A DNA stretch of 21,178 nucleotides from Sulfurimicrobium sp964552675 (GTDB taxonomy: Bacteria; Pseudomonadota; Gammaproteobacteria; Burkholderiales; Sulfuricellaceae), in NCBI GenBank assembly GCA_964552675.1, contig CAZKHJ010000035.1, forward strand, positions 1 to 21,178. The letters run 5' to 3'. Each line of letters begins with the position of its first letter. The first letter of the stretch is position 1. This document shows, in pieces, positions 1 to 7,323 of the stretch. Under the pieces are notes generated by a model. It saw only the letters and a program-made list of their open reading frames with translations, was not told the origin of the DNA and did no database searches. The position numbers and the translations under genes were made by a program.

Positions 1-1
1 C

Positions 2-1315
2 GGCCTCCTCCAATACCAGATCGACGCCAAAACCCTGAACCTGAAGGAAGACACCTACCGCCTCGACGCCACGCTCAACGGCCTGCAAATCGGCACCCAG
101 TTCAGTCTCGACCCCAATACCGGACTGGCCACCTACATCCCCGGCAACACCCTGCCGCAAGGCCTCAACCTCTTCAGCGCCCAGCTAAGCGACCAATTCG
201 GCCAGCTCTCCAACCGTGTCCAGAACAGCATCACCATCGACAGCATCGCGCCCCAGCTATATGACCTCACCCCCCCGGACGGCAGCGTCTTCGACCAGCC
301 CGGCATCGCCGTCGCCGGAAAGACCAACGACCCGCAAGCCACCGTCAAGCTTGACGGCATCGGCCAGGCCAGCGGCCAAAGCTTCAGCTTCCCGCTCACG
401 CTCCAGGAAGGCCTGAACGCCTTCAGGCTCTCCGCCAACGATCCAGCGGGTAACACCAATAGCCTCTACCTCAAATACACCTACGAAAAGCAAACGCTCA
501 GCGTCAAAATCGCCGCCCCGCTCAACGGCACAAGCTTCAACGGCGACCGCATCCTGGTCAGCGGCAGCTACCAGGGGCCGCCCAACACCGGCATCAGCGT
601 CAACGGCATAACCGCCCAGACCAGCGGCAACAGCTTCTACGCCAACAGCGTGCCGCTCAACCCCGGCGCCAACACCCTGACGGTGACGGCCACCACGCCG
701 GAGGGCAAGAGCGCAACCGACAGCATCGCCGTCACCAGCACGGGGGCTTCCCCGTTCAAGGTGACCGTCACGCCGCAAGGCGGTATTGCCCCGCTGGCAG
801 TCAAATTCAGCCTGGCCGGCAACGGCATCCAGAAGATCGAGGCCGACTTCGACGGTAACGGCACGGTGGATTACACCAGTACTGACCCCAATGCGGCCAT
901 TGCCTATACCTATGCCGCGCCGGGAATCTATCAGGCCAGGGTTACCGTCACCGGCAACCAGAACATGGCTTATACCCAAACCGTGGCCGTGGTGGTGAAC
1001 GACCTGGCGCAAATGGAGCAGATATTCCAGTCGATCTGGAGCGGCATGAACGGCGCGCTTGCGGCGAAGGACAAAACGAGAGCGCTGCAATATCTTACCC
1101 AGCAAGCCCAGATCAAATATGGGCCGGTATTTGATTTGCTCTTGCCGAAGATGCCACGGATCGTGGCGAGTATCTCTCCCCTCCAGCGTTCACACATTTC
1201 GGATGGATATGCCGAATATGCAGTGAAACGTCCCGGCGTTGGAGGTAGGGTCTATCTCTACCTGGTTTATTTCTTGCGTGACCAGGATGGCATCTGGCGC
1301 CTGGACGAAATGTAA
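2..1315 (+). CDS. Secreted Ig-like/PKD-domain protein, C-terminal part (5' end outside window)
   Basis: The frame is open from base 2 to the TAA at 1313-1315, giving 437 residues of a longer protein whose start lies upstream. What is seen is a run of beta-rich repeats with Ig-like/glucodextranase-type spacing (phrases such as TPPDGSVF and APLNGTSFNGDRILVSG, each followed by NxFxxxVPLxxGxNTLTVTA). A PKD domain follows at about residues 255-325, with DFDGNGTVDYT and YTYAAPGIYQARVTVTG. The last ~100 residues (from NDLAQMEQIFQSIWSGMNGA) look like a helical plus alpha/beta domain that I do not recognise. Such proteins are usually extracellular or surface-attached; binding carbohydrate or protein is an inference. 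The stop codon overlaps the ATGGAG ribosome binding site of the next gene, so the genes are probably one operon. Confidence 0.8.
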   Translation, partial: GLLQYQIDAKTLNLKEDTYRLDATLNGLQIGTQFSLDPNTGLATYIPGNTLPQGLNLFSAQLSDQFGQLSNRVQNSITIDSIAPQLYDLTPPDGSVFDQPGIAVAGKTNDPQATVKLDGIGQASGQSFSFPLTLQEGLNAFRLSANDPAGNTNSLYLKYTYEKQTLSVKIAAPLNGTSFNGDRILVSGSYQGPPNTGISVNGITAQTSGNSFYANSVPLNPGANTLTVTATTPEGKSATDSIAVTSTGASPFKVTVTPQGGIAPLAVKFSLAGNGIQKIEADFDGNGTVDYTSTDPNAAIAYTYAAPGIYQARVTVTGNQNMAYTQTVAVVVNDLAQMEQIFQSIWSGMNGALAAKDKTRALQYLTQQAQIKYGPVFDLLLPKMPRIVASISPLQRSHISDGYAEYAVKRPGVGGRVYLYLVYFLRDQDGIWRLDEM

Positions 1316-1326
1316 TGGAGACCGCC

Positions 1327-1998
1327 ATGAATTTCCTTCTTGGACGCATTTCGATTTTCATCCTGTTGCCGTTCCTGCTTGGCGCTTGCGCGACACCTTA
1401 TTTTGCCAAGGAAATCAGGGGGAAGGTCGTAGATGCCGATAGTGGCGAGCCTCTCGGAGGCGTGAACATCGTGGCGAAGTGGACTTATCACAGTCCGGTC
1501 ACGGGGCATGGGAGCACGTTTTTATACCTGACAGAGACGGTAACCGGTGAGGATGGAAGCTATGTCATTCCCTCCTTGGGGCCGATGCTGCTGCCGCCGC
1601 TCGCGAATTTTGGGGCAGGCAGCGATCCGCGCATACTGATTTTCAAGAGTGAGTACGCCCCCACATTTCTTAGTAACGATCTCGTGAGTCCTGAAAATCT
1701 CCACAAGCGCAAACCGCCGGTGGGAGACACTAAATGGAACGGGCAGACCATCAAGCTGAAAAAATGGCAGGGCGGTATGGAGCGCTATTGGGATGCGCTC
1801 TCGTCCTTATGCGGTGAGTTACCCCATAACACAAAGCAGGAATGGCGCCAGTATCCCCATATTCTACTGGCCATTAAAAAAGAAGAGCTGCGATTAGTGC
1901 CGATAACACCGAATTTGCACACCCGGTATCTTGGCTGCGTACATGTTGAGTGGCTTTCGCCAGAGGATCAGGCGTATCTGAAAGGGTTCGAAAAATGA
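1327..1998 (+). CDS. Predicted outer-membrane lipoprotein with carboxypeptidase-regulatory-like domain
   Basis: The protein has 223 residues. I chose the ATG at 1327 because GGAG (1317-1320) sits six bases upstream; the earlier in-frame ATG at 1315 overlaps the previous stop. The N-terminus is a type II signal peptide ending in a lipobox, LLGAC, with the lipidated Cys near residue 23. The next ~70 residues (IRGKVVDADSGEPLGGVNIVA ... VTGEDGSYVIPSL) fit a CarboxypepD_reg-like beta-sandwich. The C-terminal half is not recognised. ATGA overlap with the next gene (1995-1998) indicates translational coupling. A structural or assembly role beside the two secreted neighbours is inference only. Confidence 0.75.
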   Translation: MNFLLGRISIFILLPFLLGACATPYFAKEIRGKVVDADSGEPLGGVNIVAKWTYHSPVTGHGSTFLYLTETVTGEDGSYVIPSLGPMLLPPLANFGAGSDPRILIFKSEYAPTFLSNDLVSPENLHKRKPPVGDTKWNGQTIKLKKWQGGMERYWDALSSLCGELPHNTKQEWRQYPHILLAIKKEELRLVPITPNLHTRYLGCVHVEWLSPEDQAYLKGFEK

Positions 1999-3044
1999 CC
2001 GCACTTTTTGCTTCCATTTTGCTCTTGTTTTTTACACTTATAAACTCATCCCATGCTCTGGCTTATGAAGTACAGACTCATGAGAAAATGACCGAACGCG
2101 CAGCAACCCAATCCAATCTTGCCTTTTACCTGCCTGAAATTGGACTCTTGTCGCTGGACGATTCCCTCGCAACCCCTTCGGCTTCACAAACGAGCAAATA
2201 CCTTGTCAAGAACCTCGGCACTGAGCCTATGAATGGTACGTTTTCCGTCCACTACGACGCGGTGGACGGCATGCGTTACCCGGTAAAACGTGCCGACGGA
2301 ACAGTGCTGGAATGGAACACGACCGGCCCGCTGTCCACGGGCAATGCCCTGAGCGTGCCGGTTTTCGACCCGCCGCGCAACCCCGTGCCGCAAACGCCCG
2401 GCACATATATTCTCGTATTCAGGGGGGACATGGGCCTGGAAACGAGCGGCAACGGTGCCGTCGGCGCGGTGGTGGGGAAAGAGAGCAAATGCGCGTCGAA
2501 TACGCAAGCATCCGACTATCCGTCGGTGGCGTTTGGCGGAGATGGCAGCTACGAATCCCTGCCGGTCGCGTGGCTGTCAAGGGATGCGGACGGGAAGGCG
2601 TATCTGGACGGTTTTATCTGGATCAAGAAGAACCCCATTCCACCTCCCGAATATCGGTGCTTTCCCGTCCCCTTGTACGGTTGCCTCTGGACTTTATATT
2701 ATCCGCCCTCGCCTTACCTCAATAGTTATGATCCGATGGGTGAACGTTACGACCCGGCCCTGCAAAGTTCCGATGAGCACGTAAAGGTGTGGATCGACCT
2801 GAATGGGGACAAGGATTTTTCAACCGATGAGCTGGTCCTTGAGAAAAGCTATTCGCCCTTCCTCGTGGCGGGGTCCTGGTATACCAACCAACTTATTTCG
2901 CTGCACGAACCGCTCAACTTGACGCCTGGCGGCGCCTGTCAGACCGGCATGCGTGTTGCGATGCGGTGGAACAAGCCGCCGGGCGGACCGGGCGATCATT
3001 TTGAATACGGGAGCCTGATCACCGAGCAGGTGCAACTGCGTTGA
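1995..3044 (+). CDS. Exported protein with GEVED-type domain
   Basis: The protein has 349 residues. The start at 1995 overlaps the preceding stop (ATGA) and opens a signal peptide (MTALFASILLLFFTLINSSHALA). The mature N-terminus YEVQTHEKMTERAATQSN resembles the Thr-His-Glu opening of zinc-dependent phospholipase C-like exported proteins, but I see no further zinc ligands. Near residues 255-285 the segment VKVWIDLNGDKDFSTDE is a good match to the GEVED domain, with a Ca-binding-like DxNxDxDxxxxxE loop. Several Cys residues in the last two thirds suggest disulfides. It probably ends a three-gene secreted cluster. Function unknown; an adhesin or matrix role is a guess. Confidence 0.7.
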   Translation: MTALFASILLLFFTLINSSHALAYEVQTHEKMTERAATQSNLAFYLPEIGLLSLDDSLATPSASQTSKYLVKNLGTEPMNGTFSVHYDAVDGMRYPVKRADGTVLEWNTTGPLSTGNALSVPVFDPPRNPVPQTPGTYILVFRGDMGLETSGNGAVGAVVGKESKCASNTQASDYPSVAFGGDGSYESLPVAWLSRDADGKAYLDGFIWIKKNPIPPPEYRCFPVPLYGCLWTLYYPPSPYLNSYDPMGERYDPALQSSDEHVKVWIDLNGDKDFSTDELVLEKSYSPFLVAGSWYTNQLISLHEPLNLTPGGACQTGMRVAMRWNKPPGGPGDHFEYGSLITEQVQLR

Positions 3045-3208
3045 CATTAAGTTCGCGAGGCGAGCCTGCGCCCCTCTCCCCTTTACCCTCGGGTGATTTG
3101 TCCGGGGGGCGCCGGAAGAGAGCAGGAAGCGAGGGAAAGCGGCATGGCGATGCCATTTCAGGCTTCGGCCGTCATGGAATGCCCCTTGGTTTGCTGGATG
3201 GCGAGTTC
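3045..3208. other. Intergenic stretch with no convincing gene
   Basis: Between the exported-protein gene and the transporter promoter I see no start codon with a ribosome binding site and no protein with recognisable composition. One short inverted repeat (GGCAT at 3141, ATGCC at 3150) is present but lacks a T-tract. Confidence 0.5.
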
Positions 3209-3238
3209 TTGACAGCCGCATTTTGCTTCGCCTATAGT
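3209..3238 (+). promoter_or_regulatory. Strong sigma-70 promoter for the leader ORF and DMT transporter
   Basis: A perfect -35 TTGACA (3209-3214) and a -10 TATAGT (3233-3238, five of six consensus) are separated by 18 bases. The predicted start is about 3244-3246, which coincides with an ATG at 3245. Confidence 0.7.
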
Positions 3239-3286
3239 CCGGTCATGCAAACGCGTATTCAAATCTCCCCGACCGATCTCGCCTCC

Positions 3287-3340
3287 ATGCGACTGTGGCT
3301 ATGGATTCATTCTCCATGCCGCGGCGTTTTATCGAACTGA
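3287..3340 (+). CDS. Putative leader peptide (MRLWLWIHSPCRGVLSN)
   Basis: A 17-codon ORF lies between a strong promoter and a terminator. It carries two Trp codons separated by Leu near its start and ends 12 nt before the terminator stem. It has no obvious Shine-Dalgarno. The same frame opens at ATG 3245, on the predicted transcription start, so a 31-residue leaderless version is also possible. The layout (promoter, short Trp-containing ORF, terminator, structural gene) is that of an attenuator. I did not find a clear antiterminator helix, so this remains tentative. Confidence 0.35.
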   Translation: MRLWLWIHSPCRGVLSN

Positions 3341-3352
3341 ACTAACCATTTC

Positions 3353-3386
3353 AAGCAACCGCGGGCCTGACCGCGATTGCTTTTTT
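3353..3386 (+). terminator. Rho-independent terminator/attenuator ahead of the DMT gene
   Basis: A stem of AAGCAA + CGCGG (3353-3364) pairs with CCGCG + TTGCTT (3371-3382) around loop GCCTGA, with one C/A mismatch. A run of six T (3381-3386) follows. It lies downstream of the 3209 promoter and upstream of the transporter start, so it should gate read-through. Confidence 0.75.
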
Positions 3387-3418
3387 GCCTGAGGACCCGC
3401 TTCAAAAAGGGGGACCAT

Positions 3419-4336
3419 ATGGCAAGCAATCCGACCGGCAACATCGACATCCAGAGCAGCGCATTGATCGGCACGGGCTTTGCCGTGCTTGCGGCGGTTG
3501 GCTTTTCGGCCAAGGCGATCCTGGTCAAGCTGGCTTATCTCGACCACGTGGATGCGGTGACCCTGCTGGCGTTGCGCATGGTGTTCTCGGTTCCGTTCTT
3601 TCTCGCGGTGGTGGTGTGGGGGCAGTTCATGCAACGCGGGGCGGCATTGCATCGCCGCGACTGGCTGGCGGTGGCCGGTCTGGGCCTGATTGGTTATTAC
3701 CTCTCCAGCCTGCTGGATTTTTCCGGCTTGCAATATATTTCTGCCGGTCTGGAGCGCCTGATCCTGTTCCTGTATCCGACCATGGTGGTCGTGCTCTCCT
3801 CGCTGCTGTTCCGAAAGGCGATCGGGCGCAACGTGCTGGTGGCGTTGTTGTTGAGTTACGCAGGCATCGCTCTGGTGGTCATGCAGGATGTCCGCATCGG
3901 CCAGAATGGGCTGGCATTGGGGGTCGGGCTGGTGTTCGCCAGCACGCTGACCTACTCGATCTACCTGGTGGGGGCGGGGCAGGCGATTGCGCGCATCGGG
4001 GCCTTGCGCTTCACGGCATACGCCATGACCGTGGCTTGCGCGGCTGTTCTGATCCAGTTCGCCCTGACCCACCCGATGGCCGACTTGCGGCAGCCGGATC
4101 GGGTTTACGCGCTGAGTATCACGATGGCGATTTTCTCCACCGTGCTGCCGGTGTTCCTGCTCTCGGCCGGGATACGCATGATCGGCTCGGGTCGCGCCTC
4201 CATGGTGGGTTCTGTCGGGCCGGTCTCGACCATTTTTCTTGGCTACCTGTTTCTCGGCGAGGCGATTTCCCCCGCGCAAATCGCGGGTTCGTTGCTGGTA
4301 CTGACAGGGGTGCTGATCATCGGGCTCAAGCGCTGA
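3419..4336 (+). CDS. EamA/DMT-superfamily transporter
   Basis: The protein has 305 residues. I chose the ATG at 3419, preceded by AAGGGGGA, rather than the upstream in-frame ATG at 3377 inside the terminator. About ten hydrophobic helices are arranged as two EamA repeats (roughly residues 15-145 and 160-303). The second ends with the typical GYLFLGEAISPAQIAGSLLV and GVLIIGLKR. The family exports (less often imports) amino acids and other small metabolites across the inner membrane; substrate cannot be read from sequence. It is preceded by its own promoter, short leader ORF and terminator, so expression is probably attenuated. Confidence 0.9.
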   Translation: MASNPTGNIDIQSSALIGTGFAVLAAVGFSAKAILVKLAYLDHVDAVTLLALRMVFSVPFFLAVVVWGQFMQRGAALHRRDWLAVAGLGLIGYYLSSLLDFSGLQYISAGLERLILFLYPTMVVVLSSLLFRKAIGRNVLVALLLSYAGIALVVMQDVRIGQNGLALGVGLVFASTLTYSIYLVGAGQAIARIGALRFTAYAMTVACAAVLIQFALTHPMADLRQPDRVYALSITMAIFSTVLPVFLLSAGIRMIGSGRASMVGSVGPVSTIFLGYLFLGEAISPAQIAGSLLVLTGVLIIGLKR

Positions 4337-4354
4337 TCCCGTGCCTGCCCATTC

Positions 4355-4383
4355 TTGACATCCGAATCCGACCGGCGTAGTTT
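4355..4383 (+). promoter_or_regulatory. Probable promoter of the SAM-II/metZ transcript
   Basis: The -35 TTGACA (4355-4360) is perfect. A 17-base spacer leads to a weak -10 TAGTTT (4378-4383). The predicted start near 4390 falls at the first base of the riboswitch stem, which supports the assignment. Confidence 0.5.
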
Positions 4384-4390
4384 CCGAATT

Positions 4391-4443
4391 GCGCCGATTT
4401 GAGAGACAGCTTGCGGGCGCATGATAAATACGGCTAAAGCGTG
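4391..4443 (+). ncRNA. SAM-II riboswitch aptamer
   Basis: The sequence fits the SAM-II (metA motif) core. Stem P1 is GCGCC (4391-4395) with GGCGC (4416-4420). The conserved GATTTGA follows the 5' strand. ATGATAAATACGGCTAAAGC follows the 3' strand, matching the invariant TGATAAAT-x-GCTAAA of the family. GCTT (4409-4412) can pair with AAGC (4437-4440) to make the pseudoknot. SAM-II binds S-adenosylmethionine and represses methionine/SAM genes, which suits metZ downstream. Identification is by motif recall without a covariance-model search. Confidence 0.85.
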
Positions 4444-4447
4444 GCAC

Positions 4448-4476
4448 ACCCGTCCGCGCCAGTGAACGGGTTTTTT
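4448..4476 (+). terminator. Terminator stem downstream of the SAM-II aptamer
   Basis: ACCCGT (4448-4453) pairs with ACGGGT (4466-4471), followed by six T (4471-4476). It lies only a few bases after the aptamer, so SAM binding probably controls transcription termination rather than translation. Confidence 0.65.
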
Positions 4477-4521
4477 ATTGCCCCGCTACTTTCTCGATTC
4501 ATCCATTACGGGGAAAACACC

Positions 4522-5703
4522 ATGAACGACGATTTCGATCTTGAAACCCTGGCGGTGCGCGCCGGGACGGTACGCAGCCAGTTCAACGAGCATTCCGAGG
4601 CGATGTTCCTCACTTCCAGCTTCGTGTTCGAGAACGCGGCGCAGGCGGCGGCGCGCTTTGGCGGGCAGGAGCCGGGCAACATCTACTCGCGCTTCACCAA
4701 CCCCACCGTCAGCATGCTGCAGGAGCGGCTGGCGGCGCTGGAGGGCGCGGAATTCTGCGTTGCCACTTCCAGCGGCATGTCCGCCATCCTGGCCGCCGTC
4801 ATGGGACTGCTTTCCGCCGGCGACCATATCGTCGCCTCGCGCAGCATCTTCGGCACCACGGTGCAGTTGTTCGGCAACATCCTCAAGCGCTTCGGGGTGG
4901 AAACCACCTTCGTGCCGCTGACCGATCCTGCCGCCTGGGAACAGGCGGTGCAGCCCAACACCAAGCTCTTTTTCGTCGAGACGCCCTCCAACCCGCTCAC
5001 CGAGGTGTGCGACATCGCCGTGCTGGCCGCCATCGCCCACAAGGCCGGTGCCTGGCTGGCGGTGGACAACTGCTTCTGCACCCCGATGTTGCAGCGCCCG
5101 CTCGACCTGGGCGCGGATATCGTCATCCACTCCGCCACCAAGTACCTCGACGGCCAGGGCCGCGTGCTGGGCGGCGCGGTGCTGGGCGGCAAGCAGCTCA
5201 TGGAGGGGGTGTACGGTTTCCTGCGCACCGCCGGACCGACGCTCTCCGCCTTCAATGCCTGGGTGATCCTGAAGGGGCTCGAAACCCTGAAAATCCGCAT
5301 GGACGCACATTCGCGCAATGCGCTGGAACTGGCGCAGTGGCTGGAAACCCAGCCCTGGGTGGAACGCGTCTATTACCCCGGGCTGCCTTCGCATACCCAG
5401 CACGCGCTGGCGATGAAGCAGCAGAAAAGCGGTGGCGGCATCGTGGCGTTCGACGTCAAGGGCGGCAAGGACGCCGCCTGGCGCCTGGTGGACGCGACCC
5501 GCATGGTGTCGATCACCGCCAATCTGGGCGACACCAAGACCACCATCACCCATCCCGCCACCACCACCCATAGCCGGGTCACCGCCGAGGCACGCGCTGC
5601 GGCGGGCATCGGCGACGGCCTGCTGCGCGTGGCGGTGGGGCTGGAGTCGGTTGCCGATATCCAGGCCGATCTGGCGCGCGGGCTGGGAAGCAGCCATATC
5701 TAG
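4522..5703 (+). CDS. metZ: O-succinylhomoserine sulfhydrylase
   Basis: This is a PLP enzyme of the Cys/Met metabolism family. It condenses O-succinylhomoserine with sulfide to give homocysteine for methionine synthesis in the cytoplasm. It has 393 residues, the usual family length. The start at 4522 follows GGGGAAA; an upstream in-frame ATG at 4441 lies in the riboswitch/terminator and is rejected. Diagnostic stretches are YSRFTNPTVSMLQERLAALEGAE, SSGMSAILA, VETPSNPLTEV, and SATKYLDGQGRVLGG with the Schiff-base Lys at about 207. The C-terminal GLESVADIQADLARGL is also typical. Regulation by the SAM-II element upstream gives end-product control. metB/metC-type homologues are alternatives, but the KYLDGQGRVLGG signature is typical of MetZ. 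Confidence 0.9.
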   Translation: MNDDFDLETLAVRAGTVRSQFNEHSEAMFLTSSFVFENAAQAAARFGGQEPGNIYSRFTNPTVSMLQERLAALEGAEFCVATSSGMSAILAAVMGLLSAGDHIVASRSIFGTTVQLFGNILKRFGVETTFVPLTDPAAWEQAVQPNTKLFFVETPSNPLTEVCDIAVLAAIAHKAGAWLAVDNCFCTPMLQRPLDLGADIVIHSATKYLDGQGRVLGGAVLGGKQLMEGVYGFLRTAGPTLSAFNAWVILKGLETLKIRMDAHSRNALELAQWLETQPWVERVYYPGLPSHTQHALAMKQQKSGGGIVAFDVKGGKDAAWRLVDATRMVSITANLGDTKTTITHPATTTHSRVTAEARAAAGIGDGLLRVAVGLESVADIQADLARGLGSSHI

Positions 5704-5760
5704 AGCAAGTCTTAAGGTAAGGGCTGGAGTTAATTCAGCTATAAAAAACAGGGGGAACAC

Positions 5761-5976
5761 ATGGCGCAACCAGTAATCGATAAGGCAGTTGAACCAATTG
5801 TTTCAACGTTTATGACTACGGCAGTACTCTTGGGTGTTGTTGTCGTTATTAGTTTCTTTGTTGCACAAACATTTGGAAAAACTCGTGCTGTGCGCCAAAT
5901 TATTTTCACCATCTCATCCTTTGTTGGCATATCGGCAGTGCTCCTATATTCAAGTTCTCGACTTAGTGCTTCATAG
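5761..5976 (+). CDS. Small two-helix membrane protein
   Basis: The product is 71 residues, preceded by a strong ribosome binding site (GGGGGAA, 5750-5756). Two hydrophobic segments, about residues 16-38 (MTTAVLLGVVVVISFFVA) and 47-64 (IIFTISSFVGISAVLLYS), are joined by a short basic loop (GKTRAVRQ), so both ends probably face the periplasm. Base composition is clearly more AT-rich than in metZ or pfk, which may point to acquired DNA. I do not recognise the family. TATAAA at 5742-5747 could be its -10 box. Confidence 0.6.
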   Translation: MAQPVIDKAVEPIVSTFMTTAVLLGVVVVISFFVAQTFGKTRAVRQIIFTISSFVGISAVLLYSSSRLSAS

Positions 5977-6062
5977 GATTTCCGAATGCACTAGCTTAAG
6001 CGTATCCAATATTCAAAGAGAGTCAGTCCTTCTGCATACTCATAGGGTTAGGGAAATCCAGC

Positions 6063-7178
6063 ATGACCAAATACATCGGCATCCTCACCTCCGGCGGTGA
6101 CAGCCCCGGCCTGAATGCAGCCATACGCGGCGTTGGCAAGGCGGCGCTGAATCATTACGGCATGCATATCATCGGCTTTCGTGACGGGTTTCGCGGGCTG
6201 ATGGAGAACCGCACCATGCGTCTTGATGGCGGAGAGCTGTCCGGCATCCTCACGCGCGGCGGCACCATTCTCGGCACCAGCCGCGACAAGCCCCACCGCA
6301 TGCCGGTGGGCGGCAAGGTGCTGGACATGACCGACGTGATCGCGGGCAATTATCACGACAACCATCTCGATGCCCTGGTGTGTCTGGGTGGCGGCGGCAC
6401 GCAGAAAAATGCCCTGCGCCTGATGGAAAAGGGGCTCAATATCATCACCCTGCCCAAGACCATCGACAACGATGTGGCGCTGACCGACACCACCTTCGGC
6501 TTCGACACCGCGCTGGGCATCGCCACCGAAGCCATCGACCGCCTTCACAGCACGGCCCACAGCCACCACCGCATCATCGTGGTCGAGATCATGGGCCATC
6601 GCGCCGGCTGGCTGGCGCTGGGGGCGGGCATTGCGGGCGGCGCCGACGTGATCCTGATTCCCGAGATTCCCTATGACGTGAACAGCGTGGCGGAGGCGAT
6701 TCGCGCGCGCAGCCGTGGCGGCAAGCCGTTCAGCATCGTGGCGGTGGCGGAAGGCGCGATTTCGAAACAGGATTTCGAGGCCCAGCTCGCTGCCCAGGAG
6801 AAAAAATCCAAAATCAAGGGCGGCAAGAAGGGTAGCGTCGAAGTGAAGGAGGCGACGGAAATCCAGTACGCCGACCATACCCTGCGCCTGGCGAAGAAAC
6901 TGGAACAGCTTACCGGACTGGAAGCGCGCGTCACCATCCTCGGCCATTTGCAGCGTGGCGGTATTCCCTCTGCCGCTGACCGCCTGCTGGCGACCCGGCT
7001 GGGAACAGCTTGCGCGGACCTGATCAACAAAGGAACTTACGGCGTGATGGTCGCCGCGCGCGGGGAAGGTACCCGGGCGGTAAAACTGGAAGAGGTTGCC
7101 GGCAAGGTCAAAACCGTTCCACCCGACCACGCCTGGGTGGAAAGCGCACGCCGCGTCGGCACCAATCTGGGAGACTGA
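6063..7178 (+). CDS. pfkA: 6-phosphofructokinase, group III-like
   Basis: The enzyme (371 residues) phosphorylates fructose 6-phosphate at C1. Seen are the GILTSGGDSPGLNA loop (residues 6-19), PKTIDND with the catalytic Asp at about 135, MGHRAG (177-182) for substrate binding, and HLQRGG near the C-terminus. At the donor-specificity site the protein reads GGGGT (109-113), so the residue equivalent to E. coli Gly104 is Gly, as in ATP enzymes. The residue equivalent to Gly124 is Lys132, as in PPi enzymes and group III ATP enzymes. The donor is therefore uncertain. A lysine-rich insert (EKKSKIKGGKKG, ~247-258) is present. The start has a modest AGGGAAA site at 6050-6056. Confidence 0.85.
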   Translation: MTKYIGILTSGGDSPGLNAAIRGVGKAALNHYGMHIIGFRDGFRGLMENRTMRLDGGELSGILTRGGTILGTSRDKPHRMPVGGKVLDMTDVIAGNYHDNHLDALVCLGGGGTQKNALRLMEKGLNIITLPKTIDNDVALTDTTFGFDTALGIATEAIDRLHSTAHSHHRIIVVEIMGHRAGWLALGAGIAGGADVILIPEIPYDVNSVAEAIRARSRGGKPFSIVAVAEGAISKQDFEAQLAAQEKKSKIKGGKKGSVEVKEATEIQYADHTLRLAKKLEQLTGLEARVTILGHLQRGGIPSAADRLLATRLGTACADLINKGTYGVMVAARGEGTRAVKLEEVAGKVKTVPPDHAWVESARRVGTNLGD

Positions 7179-7228
7179 GCAGAAGGCCTTGCCCCGGTAT
7201 TCGGCATCTTTGGGTATATTTGCAATCC

Positions 7229-7242
7229 TTGATCTGCGTCAA
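7229..7242 (+). promoter_or_regulatory. FNR/Anr-like box upstream of the sulfide dehydrogenase operon
   Basis: TTGAT-CTGC-GTCAA matches the FNR consensus TTGAT-N4-ATCAA at nine of ten positions. It lies 82 bp before the first cytochrome start. If used as a class II activator site, the start would be near 7277. No strong -10 is visible there (CAATCT at 7265-7270 is weak), so this is a candidate only. Confidence 0.4.
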
Positions 7243-7323
7243 TGTTTTTGCTGTGCTTTATCAGCAATCTGTGCACGCTGAATTTTGCTATCTTTTGCGC
7301 GGCAAACATAATAAGGAGGGGAT

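Noticed and set aside
3041..3340. 99-codon ORF overlapping the exported-protein stop
   Set aside because: No ribosome binding site, random-looking sequence, and it crosses a strong promoter; only its last 17-31 codons are considered as a leader peptide.
4486..5769. 427-codon minus-strand ORF opposite metZ
   Set aside because: Shadow frame from GC-rich codon usage; no recognisable protein, and metZ on the other strand is certain.
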